IMG/VR virus record: IMGVR_UViG_3300020446_001349
Coordinates: 1 to 23,624 of that record
Source: a virus
DNA length: 23,624 bases
Reading direction: 5' to 3' (one strand)
A model generated the notes under the pieces. It saw only the letters and a program-made list of their open reading frames with translations. It did no database searches and was not told the DNA's origin. Made by a program: the position numbers and the translations under genes. Positions 6,459-17,800 of the stretch are shown here, piece by piece (positions within the stretch are counted from its first letter, which is position 1; the number at the start of each line of letters is the position of its first letter).

Positions 6459-7912
6459 AAATAGTTGTTGTGGGTGGCGGAAGTGCTGGTTGGATGACTG
6501 CCGCATATTTAAAAAACAAACTGCCTAAACATAATATCACAGTAGTTGACAAAGAACATGGAAATCCAGTAGGAGTGGGTGAAGCTACAATAATTGATTT
6601 TGCTCAATATATGGAAGAAGCAGGGTTTGATAGAGAAGAATGGATACCAGCATGTAGAGCCACAGTCAAAGCAGGCATACTATTTCCAAATTGGTTAAGG
6701 AAAGGATTAGAAGTATGGCATCCTTTCTTTATAAACTTTTATGACATGCAAAATGATGCAGATATCTGGGACTATTGGTCTGCAAACAAGAAGTATCCTT
6801 ACAAAGATTATGCAATAATGATGTACGATAGTGCAGTCAGACATAACAAAATTGATCCTAATGATCTAAGCAGTTATGCTTATCATGTTGATTGTGGCGC
6901 TATGGTTCAATATATACAACAAAAAATAAGTTCGCACATACATTTAATTAAACAAGATGTAATACATGTTGAAAAGCAAGGACAGGATATCCAACATTTG
7001 TTATTAAAAAATGGACAAATGGTTCATGCTGATTTATTCATCGATTGCACAGGTTTTCAAAGTTTACTTAAAAAACAAGATAGGGTAGATTTATCTAAGA
7101 GATTATTCTGTGACACAGCCGTTGCTGGTAGAGTAGAATACAAAGACGAAAGCGAATTTGTACCTTATGTTGTTTGTGATGCAGTTGATCACGGTTGGAT
7201 TTGGAAAATACCAACTCAAGACAGAATGGGTTCTGGTTTAGTGTTTAAAAGAAGCATTACTGATCCAGTAGAAGCAGTAGCTTATTTTTGCAAGTATTGG
7301 AACGATAGAATAAAACCTGATCAAACAAAAGTTATAGACTGGACTCCTTACTATAGCAGAAATTTTTGGGAAGGTAATATAGTATCAATAGGACTCAGTG
7401 GGGGATTTATTGAACCGTTAGAATCAACAGGATTAAGCTGTATGATTAAAGGAATAAAACACTTAGAAGAAAGAATTAGAATAGGTTACACAGATCAAAA
7501 TGATAGAAATTATTATAATACAAGACTTGGTTGTTATTACGAAAATGCAATAGATTTTGTAAATATGCATTATTCTAAAACAGAACTATCTAGCAAGTTT
7601 TGGGATTATGTAAAGGAAAATCACACTCCAAGTGATTATCAACTTTGGATGGAAGATGTTATGCGTGATCCTGGCTTTAGAAATCACGTTGCTGTTCAAA
7701 CACAGAACACAAATACAATCTTCCATCCATCGAGTTGGTTTGCTTGGATGGCACAGTTTGAATTTGAATTTAATCCTGAAAAACATTCATTCAAAACTGA
7801 AATTGCAGAATCAAAATTGCTTGATTTTTATGCAGAAGAACAAGCACGTAAAGATAGATGTGTTGATCATAAGGAATATATAGAATCGTTTGGAGGACTA
7901 AAATGGAAATAG
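6455..7912 (+). CDS. flavin-dependent (tryptophan-type) halogenase 2
   Basis: A 485-residue member of the same family with all canonical motifs: GGGSAGW (residues 7-13), GVGEAT (40-45), catalytic lysine K72 in ATVKAGI, WIWKIP (248-253) and FIEPLESTG (318-326) with catalytic Glu E323. It is clearly the closest relative of Hal1 in this window; shared strings include VDHGWIWKIP, GSGLVF, ITDP and SIGLSGGFIEPLESTGL. C-terminal similarity also holds (LWxEDxxxDP, then a FHPxxWxxW segment). The start overlaps the Hal1 stop by 4 bases, and the stop overlaps the Hal3 start by 10 bases. A strong GGAGG for Hal3 lies inside its final codons. Confidence 0.92.
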   Translation: MKIVVVGGGSAGWMTAAYLKNKLPKHNITVVDKEHGNPVGVGEATIIDFAQYMEEAGFDREEWIPACRATVKAGILFPNWLRKGLEVWHPFFINFYDMQNDADIWDYWSANKKYPYKDYAIMMYDSAVRHNKIDPNDLSSYAYHVDCGAMVQYIQQKISSHIHLIKQDVIHVEKQGQDIQHLLLKNGQMVHADLFIDCTGFQSLLKKQDRVDLSKRLFCDTAVAGRVEYKDESEFVPYVVCDAVDHGWIWKIPTQDRMGSGLVFKRSITDPVEAVAYFCKYWNDRIKPDQTKVIDWTPYYSRNFWEGNIVSIGLSGGFIEPLESTGLSCMIKGIKHLEERIRIGYTDQNDRNYYNTRLGCYYENAIDFVNMHYSKTELSSKFWDYVKENHTPSDYQLWMEDVMRDPGFRNHVAVQTQNTNTIFHPSSWFAWMAQFEFEFNPEKHSFKTEIAESKLLDFYAEEQARKDRCVDHKEYIESFGGLKWK

Positions 7913-9381
7913 TTGTAGTAGGTGGAGGTACTGCTGGCTGGCTTGCGGCATTAATGATATCTAAAATTAAACCAGAGCATACTGTTACAGTCATTGAAAG
8001 TTCTAAAATAGGCATTATAGGTGCAGGCGAAGGAAGCACAGGTTCACTAACAACAATAGTGCAAAATGAAATGTTTGATTTAGGTTGTGTTGAGGAGGAC
8101 TTTGTTAAAGAATGTGATGCTACACTAAAACTTGGTATTAAACACATTAATTGGAACAAAGATGTTTCTGGCCATTACATTGCTCCGATAGATGGATCTC
8201 CTACTTCTAATGACCGTTGTGATATTGTGTTCCAACATGCACTAGGATATAGAGATCAAAATCTTTTACATTTAGCAACAGAACTAGGATATAAAATACA
8301 TCATAATAAAAATAGTTTTGTAGAAAAAGACGGTAATCATGCATACCACTTTGATGCACACAAAGTAGGAAAATATTTTAAAAAAATTAGCAATACTGCA
8401 CACATTGACAGTGAAGTAGAGAACGTAATTTTAAATTCAGAAACTGGTTGGGTAGAAAAATTAAAATTAAGTAACGGACAAACAATCCAAGGTGATATGT
8501 TTATTGATGCAAGTGGATTTAATCAAATCTTAATGAAAGCTGTAGGAGGTAAATGGAAAAGTTATAAAGAGAATTTACCTGTCAACAGTGCATTACCATT
8601 TTTATTACCTTACGAAGAAGATGAAAAAATAGAACCTGTAACAAACGCTTGGGCCCAAAACAACGGTTGGTGTTGGCAAATACCAACATTGCATAGAAGA
8701 GGTTGTGGTTATGTTTTTTGTGATGATTTTGTTACACCCGAACAAGCACAAGATGAATTAGAAAAGACAATTGGTAAGAAGGTAGATCCTATACGATTAT
8801 TGAAATTTGAAAGTGGTAGACAAGATAAACTTTGGATCAAAAATGTTTTATCAGTAGGGTTATGTGCGGCTTTTGCAGAACCATTAGAAGCAACAAGTAT
8901 TCATACAACTATTATGCAATTAAAACATTTTGTTTTTGGTTGTCTAAGTGATACAGCAGAAATAACTTGCAATGATGCACAGATCGATTCATATAATAAT
9001 GTTAATGGACACCTTTATGATACAGTCAAAGATTTTTTAGTTGCTCACTATACTTGTGGTAGAAATGATACTGAATTTTGGAAATACATTGATAGTGGTG
9101 CAACTATGACTCAGTTTGTAAAAGACATTCATGCCATGTGCAAATATAGAGTACCAAATGCAACTTTATTTCCAAGACAAGAAGGTAGTGCAGGTTGGCC
9201 GTTATGGAGTTATGTTTTAGCAGGTACAGGAATGTTAAGTGACGAAGTTTGTAGGAAAGAAATAATTTATAATAATGATGAACTAATTGGCAATGCTTCT
9301 TACATTGATTTTGTTGATAAGTTTGATTTTATGGCCAAAGATTTGCCTGATAATACAGAATATATTAGGAATATGCAGTGA
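7903..9381 (+). CDS. flavin-dependent halogenase 3 (second subtype)
   Basis: A 492-residue flavin-dependent halogenase of a different subtype from Hal1/Hal2. It has GGGTAGW (residues 7-13), GAGEGST (40-46, where Hal1/2 have GVGEAT), catalytic lysine K76 in ATLKLGI, WCWQIP (256-261) and FAEPLEATS (324-332) with catalytic Glu E329. The Ser and Gly of the FxxPxxSxG motif are replaced by Ala and Ser. These features, and strings such as GSG...KPW/KLWIKNV, link it to Hal4 on the other strand. Start: ATG with GGAGG at ideal spacing. The stop overlaps the GTG start of HldE (GTGA). Substrate unknown; the different active-site loop suggests a substrate different from that of Hal1/2. Confidence 0.9.
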   Translation: MEIVVVGGGTAGWLAALMISKIKPEHTVTVIESSKIGIIGAGEGSTGSLTTIVQNEMFDLGCVEEDFVKECDATLKLGIKHINWNKDVSGHYIAPIDGSPTSNDRCDIVFQHALGYRDQNLLHLATELGYKIHHNKNSFVEKDGNHAYHFDAHKVGKYFKKISNTAHIDSEVENVILNSETGWVEKLKLSNGQTIQGDMFIDASGFNQILMKAVGGKWKSYKENLPVNSALPFLLPYEEDEKIEPVTNAWAQNNGWCWQIPTLHRRGCGYVFCDDFVTPEQAQDELEKTIGKKVDPIRLLKFESGRQDKLWIKNVLSVGLCAAFAEPLEATSIHTTIMQLKHFVFGCLSDTAEITCNDAQIDSYNNVNGHLYDTVKDFLVAHYTCGRNDTEFWKYIDSGATMTQFVKDIHAMCKYRVPNATLFPRQEGSAGWPLWSYVLAGTGMLSDEVCRKEIIYNNDELIGNASYIDFVDKFDFMAKDLPDNTEYIRNMQ

Positions 9382-10631
9382 TATTAGTATACGGAGATAT
9401 AATGCTTGATCGTTGGATAATAGGTCAAGCAGATAGAATCAGCCCTGAAGCACCAGTACCAATATTGCTTGAAGAACAACAAGATTTCAGCATAGGTGGA
9501 GCAGGAAATTTAGCTGTAAATATTCAATCAATCAACGGTGACGTCAAGCTATATGGAAGTATTGGACAGGACAAAGAAGGATATAAGATCTTAGAATTAC
9601 TTGGTAACACAAATGTTACTCCATATATAGCAAACGATCACTTAATAACAACCACAAAAACACGTTTAGTTAGTCAAAACGGGCAACATATAGTCCGTTG
9701 GGATAGAGAGCAAAAATACATAGGGGAAAATGCGTTTAACCGGCTATTTTCCGACGCTACTATCAATGATGTTATATGTATTAGTGACTATAATAAGGGG
9801 ACAGTTACCAATGATACTGTTTCACAACTTACTGATAAAGGTTGTATGTGTTTGGTAGATCCAAAACAAGATCCAAGTTTTTATAAACATGCATATCTTG
9901 TTAAACCTAATATGAAAGAATACATTGAATGGTTTGGAGAATTTACAAAAGACAAAGCGTTAACAAAAATGCAAGAGCATTACTGGGAATGGTTAGTGGT
10001 TACAGATGGTGCAAACGGACTTCATGTGCTTCACAAGAATGGTGATTATGCTCACTATAAGGAACCTGTACAGGAAGTTGCAGATGTTACAGGTGCAGGA
10101 GATACAGTGCTTGCTATAATTGCTTACGGAATAGAAAGACAAATGGATATTTTCGAAGCCTGTCAACTAGCATGTTATGGAGCCGCACGTATTGTAGAAC
10201 AAAGAGGTGTAGCTGTAATTACAAAAAAAGATTTAAACAAAGGTGTTGTGTTTACTAACGGCGTGTTTGATATTTTACATGTTGGACATCTAAAGTTATT
10301 AAAACATGCAAAAACTTTAGGTAATAAATTAATCGTAGGCATTAATAGTGACGCAAGTGTTAAAAGAATTAAGGGAGATCAAAGACCTATAAACGATCAG
10401 CACAAAAGAAAAGAAGCCTTACTAGAACTAGGGTTTATAGATGATGTAGTCGTTTTTGGTGAAGATACTCCATTAAATGCAATCGAAGATATAAAACCAG
10501 ACATAATAGTAAAAGGAGGTGATTACATACCTGAAACAGTAGTAGGAAACCATTTAGCAGAAGTAGTAATATTTCCAACAGTACAAGGACATAGCACTAC
10601 AAAAACTATTGACAATATTACAAAAAGGTAG
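9378..10631 (+). CDS. hldE: bifunctional heptose-7-phosphate kinase / heptose-1-phosphate adenylyltransferase (HldE-like)
   Basis: Fusion of two enzymes of ADP-heptose synthesis. Residues 1 to about 285 form a PfkB/ribokinase domain: GDIMLDRW near the start, DRISPEAPVPIL, the substrate loop GGAGNLAVNI, and the anion hole DVTGAGDTV with catalytic base D242. From about 289 a nucleotidyltransferase domain begins with FTNGVFDILHVGHL, the HxGH motif being H301-H304, followed by VKRIKGDQRPI and DIIVKGGDY. The domain order is that of E. coli HldE (477 residues); this version is 417, with a shorter kinase domain and linker. The chosen GTG start overlaps the Hal3 stop (GTGA), with AGGA 7 bases upstream. 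Acts between GmhB and HldD in the pathway: the kinase acts on heptose-7-P, and the C-terminal domain on heptose-1-P after GmhB. Confidence 0.93.
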   Translation: MILVYGDIMLDRWIIGQADRISPEAPVPILLEEQQDFSIGGAGNLAVNIQSINGDVKLYGSIGQDKEGYKILELLGNTNVTPYIANDHLITTTKTRLVSQNGQHIVRWDREQKYIGENAFNRLFSDATINDVICISDYNKGTVTNDTVSQLTDKGCMCLVDPKQDPSFYKHAYLVKPNMKEYIEWFGEFTKDKALTKMQEHYWEWLVVTDGANGLHVLHKNGDYAHYKEPVQEVADVTGAGDTVLAIIAYGIERQMDIFEACQLACYGAARIVEQRGVAVITKKDLNKGVVFTNGVFDILHVGHLKLLKHAKTLGNKLIVGINSDASVKRIKGDQRPINDQHKRKEALLELGFIDDVVVFGEDTPLNAIEDIKPDIIVKGGDYIPETVVGNHLAEVVIFPTVQGHSTTKTIDNITKR

Positions 10632-10637
10632 TATATT
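10609..10637 (+). promoter_or_regulatory. possible sigma70 promoter for hldD giving a leaderless transcript
   Basis: TTGACA (10609-10614), a 17-base spacer and TATATT (10632-10637, one mismatch to TATAAT). The expected start point falls on or beside the A of the hldD ATG at 10644, so the RNA would have no leader. The hldD ATG has no clear Shine-Dalgarno, which fits. The motif overlaps the end of hldE and may be chance in AT-rich DNA. Confidence 0.4.
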
Positions 10638-10643
10638 AAAGAT

Positions 10644-11492
10644 ATGAAAATATTAGTAACAGGACATAAGGGATTTATTGGAAGCCATATGGCTCAATAT
10701 CTTGTACATAAAGGTCACGAAGTTGAAGGATTTGATTATGTAGAGAATGTTGTACCTGCTGTTGATCAGTATGACTGGGTAATACATTTAGGAGCAATAT
10801 CTGATACTACTGAACGAGATGTAGCAAAAGTTTGGAAACATAATTATGAATTCACACTTAGACTAATGCAAGTTTGCGATCATTATAGCACAAATATTCA
10901 GTTGGCAAGCACTGCCGCAGTATATGGAAATACTGTGAAAGATATGTATACAGAAGAAGATCCTGTATATCCTATGACTCCTTATGCATGGAGCAAGTAC
11001 CTAATTGACAAGTTTTTAATTGATAACGGTATTGATCAATTCAACGGACTTGTGCAATCATATAGATATTTTAATGTATATGGTCCAGGTGAAGGCCATA
11101 AAGGTGATCAAATGAGTATGGTCAGTAAGTTTCAAAGACAAGCATCAGAAAATGGCGTAATAAAACTTTTTAAAAACAGTGACCAATATAAAAGAGATAT
11201 TGTATGTGTTTACGACCTTGTCAGAATACAAGAAGAAATGCTTCACCAAGACAAGAGCGGATTATTTAATTTAGGAACTTCTAAAGCAGTAGATATTGAA
11301 TCTGTTGCAAAACAAGTTGCAGAAAAAACAGGTGCAAAAATTGAATATATAGACATGCCAGATCATCTAAAAAATCAATATCAGGAATACACTTGTGCTG
11401 ATAATTCAAAGCTACATAACACTATACCAATAAGACATTGGATTACTTTAGAAGAATATTTGAAGGAAATTGTACATGACAGAACGTCTTGA
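10644..11492 (+). CDS. hldD: ADP-L-glycero-D-manno-heptose-6-epimerase-like SDR (HldD-like)
   Basis: An extended short-chain dehydrogenase of 282 residues (E. coli HldD is about 310). It has the nucleotide-binding GHKGFIG (residues 7-13), the HldD-like HLGAISDTTE (48-57), LASTAAVYG (87-95), the catalytic pair Y114-x3-K118 in YAWSK, and the HldD signature RYFNVYGP followed by GHKG (151-154), whose lysine K153 corresponds to the second catalytic Lys of HldD. Later, YQEYTCAD matches the HldD C-terminal YQxxTxAD. It epimerises C6 of ADP-D-glycero-D-manno-heptose to the L-glycero form used as LPS donor. It directly follows hldE (12 bases), which supports the call over a generic UDP-sugar epimerase. 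The 3' end overlaps the cupin start. Confidence 0.88.
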   Translation: MKILVTGHKGFIGSHMAQYLVHKGHEVEGFDYVENVVPAVDQYDWVIHLGAISDTTERDVAKVWKHNYEFTLRLMQVCDHYSTNIQLASTAAVYGNTVKDMYTEEDPVYPMTPYAWSKYLIDKFLIDNGIDQFNGLVQSYRYFNVYGPGEGHKGDQMSMVSKFQRQASENGVIKLFKNSDQYKRDIVCVYDLVRIQEEMLHQDKSGLFNLGTSKAVDIESVAKQVAEKTGAKIEYIDMPDHLKNQYQEYTCADNSKLHNTIPIRHWITLEEYLKEIVHDRTS

Positions 11493-11871
11493 AGGGAAAG
11501 TTGAAAAAGGTTGGGGATATGAATTAATCTGGGCAACCAACGAAAAATACTGTGGTAAAATTATGGTATTTGAAAAAGTTGGTGCTAAATTTTCAATGCA
11601 TTTTCATAGAGAAAAAGACGAAAGTTGGTTTGTGAATAATGGTAAATTTTTACTTAGATGGATAGATACAAAAACATCTCAACTTCATGAACAAGAATTA
11701 ACTTCTGGCATGACCTGGCACAATCCTCCATTGCAACCACATCAATTGGTTTGTTTAGAAGCAAATAGTTCTATAACAGAAGTAAGCACTGCTGATTCAG
11801 TTGAAGATAATTATCGGATTGCTCCTGGAGATAGCCAAAAAGAACCTAGGCCTGAGCCTCACCCCACTTAA
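11476..11871 (+). CDS. cupin protein (phosphomannose-isomerase-like fold)
   Basis: A single-domain cupin of 131 residues. Core motif 1 is FSMHFHREKDESWFV with the metal-binding H-x-H and a glutamate; motif 2 is HNPPLQPHQLV. It ends with TADSVEDNYRI, reminiscent of the C-terminal part of type II mannose-6-phosphate isomerase cupins, which suggests a sugar-phosphate or nucleotide-sugar substrate. This is an inference from fold and place only. A TTG start at 11470 is open, but the ATG at 11476 is preferred because AAGGA lies at a good distance before it. The gene is last in the operon, overlaps hldD by 17 bases, and its 3' end overlaps the convergent 1987-residue structural gene by 26 bases. Confidence 0.72.
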   Translation: MTERLEGKVEKGWGYELIWATNEKYCGKIMVFEKVGAKFSMHFHREKDESWFVNNGKFLLRWIDTKTSQLHEQELTSGMTWHNPPLQPHQLVCLEANSSITEVSTADSVEDNYRIAPGDSQKEPRPEPHPT

Positions 11872-14800
11872 CAATAATATTTGCAGGAGTTGTTGTACCT
11901 TCAGTCTTGTAAATGTTGATAGCTAACACATCAGGACCATTCGGGAACGTACCTCTACCACCTAATGTTGTATTCGTAAGCTCTTTCAACAAGTTAAGAT
12001 CAAGTGTTGACCTCTCGCCTGGTTGTGCAATAAATGAAAATACTGTTTCACCTGGCTGTGCATAAGGTGGTTGTTGGAACGTAAAGTTGAACAAGTCTCC
12101 TGGACTTAACGTCCCGTTGAAAGCATTGTTAAATGTAACTCTATAATACTCGATACCACCACTGTTTTGATCACCGAATAACAATGGACCTTGTATATTT
12201 GATACATAAGATCCCGCTGGCATTGTGATATCATTTTGGTTTGTTGGGTCACCGCTTGAGTCTCCAATCTCAGTACCGTTCTTGGCTCCGCCTGTGTCCC
12301 AAGCAGATTTTGTGAAAAATGCCACGTTTGAATTTACAGTGTCTCCACCTTTTTGGAATGTTTGTGTAGCACCATTTGAACTGTTTGAGTTAGAGTTTTG
12401 TGAGAAGTATACCAAGTATCTACCGTAAATTGTTTGGTCTACAATTTGTTGAATTGTAGTTCCTGCTGGGAAGTATTCGTTACCTCCGCCATCTGCATTG
12501 ACTTCGTCTCCAACTTGTAAGTTTGCTGTTTCCCATGAACTTTGTAAAAAGTATGCATAGCTTCTGTTTGTTCTAAATGACCACCATGGCATCAGTTGTG
12601 CTGTTGTTGTTACCTGTGGCATAACTGCTACTTGTGAGTAAGTTGCAGTATCACCTGAGTTCCAATTGACCGAAGCACCTGAAGCTACCTGAGCAAAGCT
12701 AGGCTGACCTCCTTGTGCTAGTCCTGACAATCCAGTCCAACCAATGTCACTTGGGTTAACAGGATAGTTTTGAGGATTAAGTATACCTTCAATAACAATA
12801 CCACCTGTAATTGGTGCGTTTGAGTTTTGAGGATCAACTCCGTCGGACGTGAGCTCTAAACCTTGCATAAGCAACTGAGCTCTATTTAAAAGTTCTCTGT
12901 CGCCTAAGTCTCCAACAATAGCGTTTGAAACACTAGGTGCTAGTCTTAATAAGAAAGCTGTCTGTCTAGTGGTACTAACTTGGATGCCTGATTCTGTATA
13001 TGAGAAGATGTAACCTCTATCTTCATCAAACATACCATCTGTAATAAACGCTGAACCCCAGTGTGATATAAGTGGTGTAATCGTGTTACTTACAAGTATT
13101 ACACCAGTCCTTGCTTCGTGGCCGCTTGCAGGTCCTGCATTGTATTGTCTTGTAGCACCTGCTTGGAAATTGACTAGTGATGTACCTCTTGTACAGTTAG
13201 TTAATGTTTTTGTTGTATGATCAATAGTTGTGTAAGTTATTAATTCGTTGTCGATATAAACTGTCCCTGAATCTGGGAAAAACTTAGATTCAACAATTTG
13301 AATACTTGTTTGCGAGTCATTTATATCTGATGCTAATTGACTAAATGCACCTTCATTTGTTACTTCATAACGCACTGGCAAGTTACCTGATCTCATAAAT
13401 GCTTCTGTGTTTACGTTTGAATTTCTCATTCTATGACAGAATACAAAGTTACCATCTGCACCACGTGCCATCCAATCAATGAAACCAGCTCCATACCAAC
13501 TGTACTGGATACCAATCATCTGCATGTATCTGACATCCATGTTGTATTTGCTCTGTCCTGTGCCGTCCATTTTATCCAAATTCCACTCTTCTTGTAGAAC
13601 TTTTTTATCAGTTATTAAATTAACCTTCGCCGCATATACAGGATTTACGCCTCTATAGTCTGGAGTAATTGTAATTTGTGTTTGCGAGTCAACATTTGCA
13701 ACGACATGTGTCATTCCTTTAAGAACGATTCTGTCACCTGCTTTTAATTGATCTCTAAATCTTGTGTTTGCACCAGTAATTAAGTTCGAATCTGGAGTTG
13801 CTGTAACTGTACCTGCAATTTGTTTTGTAGAAGTTCTTTGTGCTACACTTATGTTTGAGCCATCAAACTCCCAATAAATTCCGTTTTGATCGTCAAATAT
13901 ACCTGAACGAACAGTTGCACCGTGCCAACCAACCACAGTCATTTGTGCCGCAAATCCTAATACTGCATTTGTTGATCCAAGTCTTCTAGTTGCTAAACAA
14001 CGAAGTGTTCTTTCATCAACAATTTGTGTAACAATATATTCACCATTGTATCCTGCTGTTTCAGCACCAATGATTCTAACTTTACCTCCTACTTGAGCTC
14101 CATGATCATTATCATCTGTAACAATGGTCACAGTTGCACCTATTTCTGTTCCTGATGCTGTGATAGTTCTTACATCATATGAAGGAGCAAAAAGAGCACC
14201 TGTTGTATACATGATACCCTTACCTGATTGGTATCTAATATATTTTTTGGATTGTCTTATCGCTTGAGCACCGTGTTGAGGTCCGCCTGTACCTAACTGA
14301 ACTCCTCCATCATATGGTCTATGAATAAAGAATGAATCTGGTCTTAGATATACGTTTCCGTTTATCTTATCTTCTGTTGAAGTTCCGTCAAATTCTAAAA
14401 TATTTCCTGGAGCTCTAGTGTTATATCTAATTTTCTTTGTGGTTGGTATATTGACTGCAATGAATGATCCTGCCGCCAATGAGTGGTTGTTTGTTCCTCC
14501 ATCGTCTGTGTTTACATCAACAATAAATGTGTCTCCAGGAACAATACCATGTGCGTAAGGCCAAGTAATTTCTATTGTAGCCAATGCTTCAAAGTTTACA
14601 CTAGAAGAAGCTGTAATGGTTTGTGTTGTAAAATCTGTTAAGGTGACAGCATTAACTAGGTTCAATGATCCACCTGCTATACCAGTACCTGTTACTGATG
14701 CACTGCTTAATCCGCCACTGCCGTCAACACCTGTAACTGTAATTACCGCATTGTTTGTTGGAGCAGAACCTCCTAAATTTCCACCTACTATAGTGATTTC

Positions 14801-17800
14801 ATTTCCTACGACATAACCAGATCCATTTGCGTTTATAGCTAGAGAATATACTCCTGACGTTCTTGTTACGTCAAAAGTACCGCTTGCTCCTGCGTGTGCT
14901 TCGTTGGTTCCTGCTTGTCCTGTGAAAGTTGTAGGTAACGTAGGTGCTGTACCTACTATACTAATATTGTTTACTCTACCTTGATCAGCCGCATTTGTAT
15001 TCAAGGTTGAATCTACTGTGATTGTGGCATCATTAGTTGGGCTTGTACCTCCTAATGCAGTACCAGCTATTGTAAATGATTGTCCTGATATATAATCATT
15101 TCCTGCTGTATCAAGAGCCACCGAATACGAAGATCCGTCATTTGTAACATCAAAAACTGCTCCACTACCATTGTAAACAGTAAGTGTTTTTCCAACAAAA
15201 GTTCCACCGTTATAAGGAGTTGCAATCGTTGATTCGTCCGCTCCTTCTGCTCTTACATCAGTAATTCTACCTGTTCCATCTATTGAAACTACTCTTAGAT
15301 ATAAATCATTTGCAGGACTAGAACCTCCTAAATCAGCACCGCTACAAACGATCACATCAGCTGTGTTAAAGCCTGTACCTCCGTTTTGTATTTGCACTTG
15401 ATAAGCCGCGCCTACTCCTGTTTGGATTGATACTTGAAAATCTAAATTAGAACCTGAACCGCCTGTATATGATAATGCACTTGCACCAAAGCTGTATGAT
15501 TTATTTACTGACGGTGGAGTACCTGTTCTACCTGCGGCATTTATAATTGTAATTGATGTAATTGATCCTCCAGCACCAACAGCACCAACCTTCATAACCA
15601 AATCATTACCGCCGTCGTTTTGGCTTCCATCTTGTCCAGTTCCTGGCTCTACATTTTGTCCTGTAATTCTAATTCCGTCGTGTAATGCAAACCCAGTTGT
15701 ATCGTTAGGTGAATTGATATTTACTACTGTGTAAGCATTATTTTCAAATGCAATGTCAAAGTTTGTACTTCCAAGACTACCGCCGCCTCCACTGTAAGTG
15801 TTAGCAACGTTTTGATATGTAATGCTTCCGCTTAATGCAGTACCTGTGATAGTTGCTGATGTAATTCCACCTGTGCCGTTTACTGCTGTAACAGTAATTA
15901 TTGCATCATTGGCTGGTGTAACACCGCCTAAATTATCTCCAGTAATTTTAATTTTGTCACCTTGTTTGTATCCCGAACCTGATTGATTTATTCCATCAAC
16001 TGAATACGCCGCGCCTGTTCTACTTAAATTAAATTGTCCATTAACACCTGCTGGAGCTGTGATTGTTCCGCTTACACCTGTGTATGTTTCCGTGTTTTTA
16101 GTAATATTAGTAGTGAAAGATCCACTCATGCTAATTGTATTTCCAACAATGTTGTTAACAAATATAGCATCTCCAGAACCGTTATCTGCCGCTAATCCTT
16201 GAACAATTCCCGATGTAGAACTTACAGTGAACTGTGTGTTGCCACTTGAAATATCACTTGTTAAATTAACTGGTAAAGCTGTACCTCCTGGTGTACTTGC
16301 AATACCTGAAACCTGTGTACCTGTTGGTAATGCCGCATTCACAATCGGAGCACCAATTTCTGGAACATCTCCTGTAAACGCTAATCTATTTTCACCAATC
16401 TGCGCCGCCAATGAAAGTGACATGGTTCCGTTTGTACCATTACTGAAAACATCAAATCTTGGCTGTCCTACACTTGCACCAGTATAAAAGTTTCCTTGTC
16501 TTAGTTGAGTATATGTTGTTGATAAAACCTGTCCATTGGTAGTACCTACTTTTGCTTTTGCGTAAAATGTAAATGTAGTCGCTGTAGGAACACTGTCAAT
16601 TACAAAAGATCCTTCAGCTCTAGCCGCACCAACTACAGCATCTTCTAATGCTTTAATTGTTATAGGTGTTCCTGGTTCAAATCCGTGAGCACCAATAGTT
16701 GTAACTGTAATTTTAGAAGCACCAATACCGCTTGTGCCTGATGATGCATCAGTAACAACTGTTTGCACTTGTGTATCTGTACCTGGTACTTCGTACACAC
16801 TTGGATAACCCCTCATCATACCTATAGCTGACCATTTTGTCGGCTGTAATCCGTATTCAAAGTCAGCATCAAGCATGGACAATGGAGGAGCAATACGCAT
16901 ACGTTCAATAGCATCTGTTCCAAAATTGTATGGACGCATTATCTGTTCTGGTGTGTCAGTGAAAATCTGAATTTCATCAGACTCTGACATAGAACTTGTA
17001 TCAAATTCTAAATCTAAAACACTAATAGCATCTGTTGTTTGTAAGTATTTTGGAAAATCATCATCTGCGTTTTCATTGGAATTTGTTGAATCGTACTTAA
17101 CAACATAACCACCACTATCTCTAGGAGTAACATCATCTAATCTTGTGATTTTACCGCCTTTAAGTGGATCTGTAAAGTTGAAAATTACTGTAGACTTTGA
17201 AGTGTTAGTTACAATTAACATGTCACTAGTGTCATAGTTTCCTACAAATCTAATATGTCCTAAACCTTTTCTTTCATAGGTTGGTAAACTAGAAAGTCCG
17301 TTTTGAATGACATCTCTTACTACATTTGCAAGGTACTGAATCCTTGTACTTGCCGCTGGTTCACTTGTCTTTGACGAGTCAATTACTTGTGCTACTGCTG
17401 ATTGATATGGTGTAGATTGTGCTGAATTTGTAAGCACGTGGTTGTTAATTAAGTCTCTTGTAAACTCTTTTGCTTTTACTTCAGCAACTCTTGTTCCATC
17501 AACTTGTGCAACGTCTTTTTCCCAATAAGTATTTGCAATTCTATAAGTTTCTGCATTACCTCCATACTTTAAATCATGAACGTAAGCATCAACATTGTAT
17601 CCTGTATCTCTTTCACATTTGGATTCACTATAAGTATACCCTTCAAAACCAGTTGCATTATCTGCCACTTGTTGTGAAATCCAGGCTGTTACTTCTTTTT
17701 GTATAAAAGTCTTGTTAGCTACTATTAATGCTTCAGCATTAGGGTATCTACTACCGTTTAGACCAATGCCTGGGTAAAACTTATAATTATATATTTTTTT

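Noticed and set aside
4947-9381. Naming the halogenases prnA or rebH with tryptophan as substrate
   Set aside because: Motifs establish the enzyme class only; viral relatives are known to accept other substrates, and nothing here shows tryptophan binding.
11848-11859. AGGC-ctga-GCCT hairpin at the convergent junction as a bidirectional terminator
   Set aside because: Only 4 base pairs, no T tract on either side, and it lies in coding sequence of both genes.
11476-11871. Cupin as a replacement for the missing GmhA isomerase
   Set aside because: Position at the end of the heptose genes is suggestive, but cupin isomerases act on other hexose phosphates and no heptose-specific residue can be named.
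12225-12428. Plus-strand open frames inside the giant structural gene and other long genes
   Set aside because: Low-complexity shadow frames opposite Gly/Thr-rich coding sequence, with no start signals or recognisable motifs.
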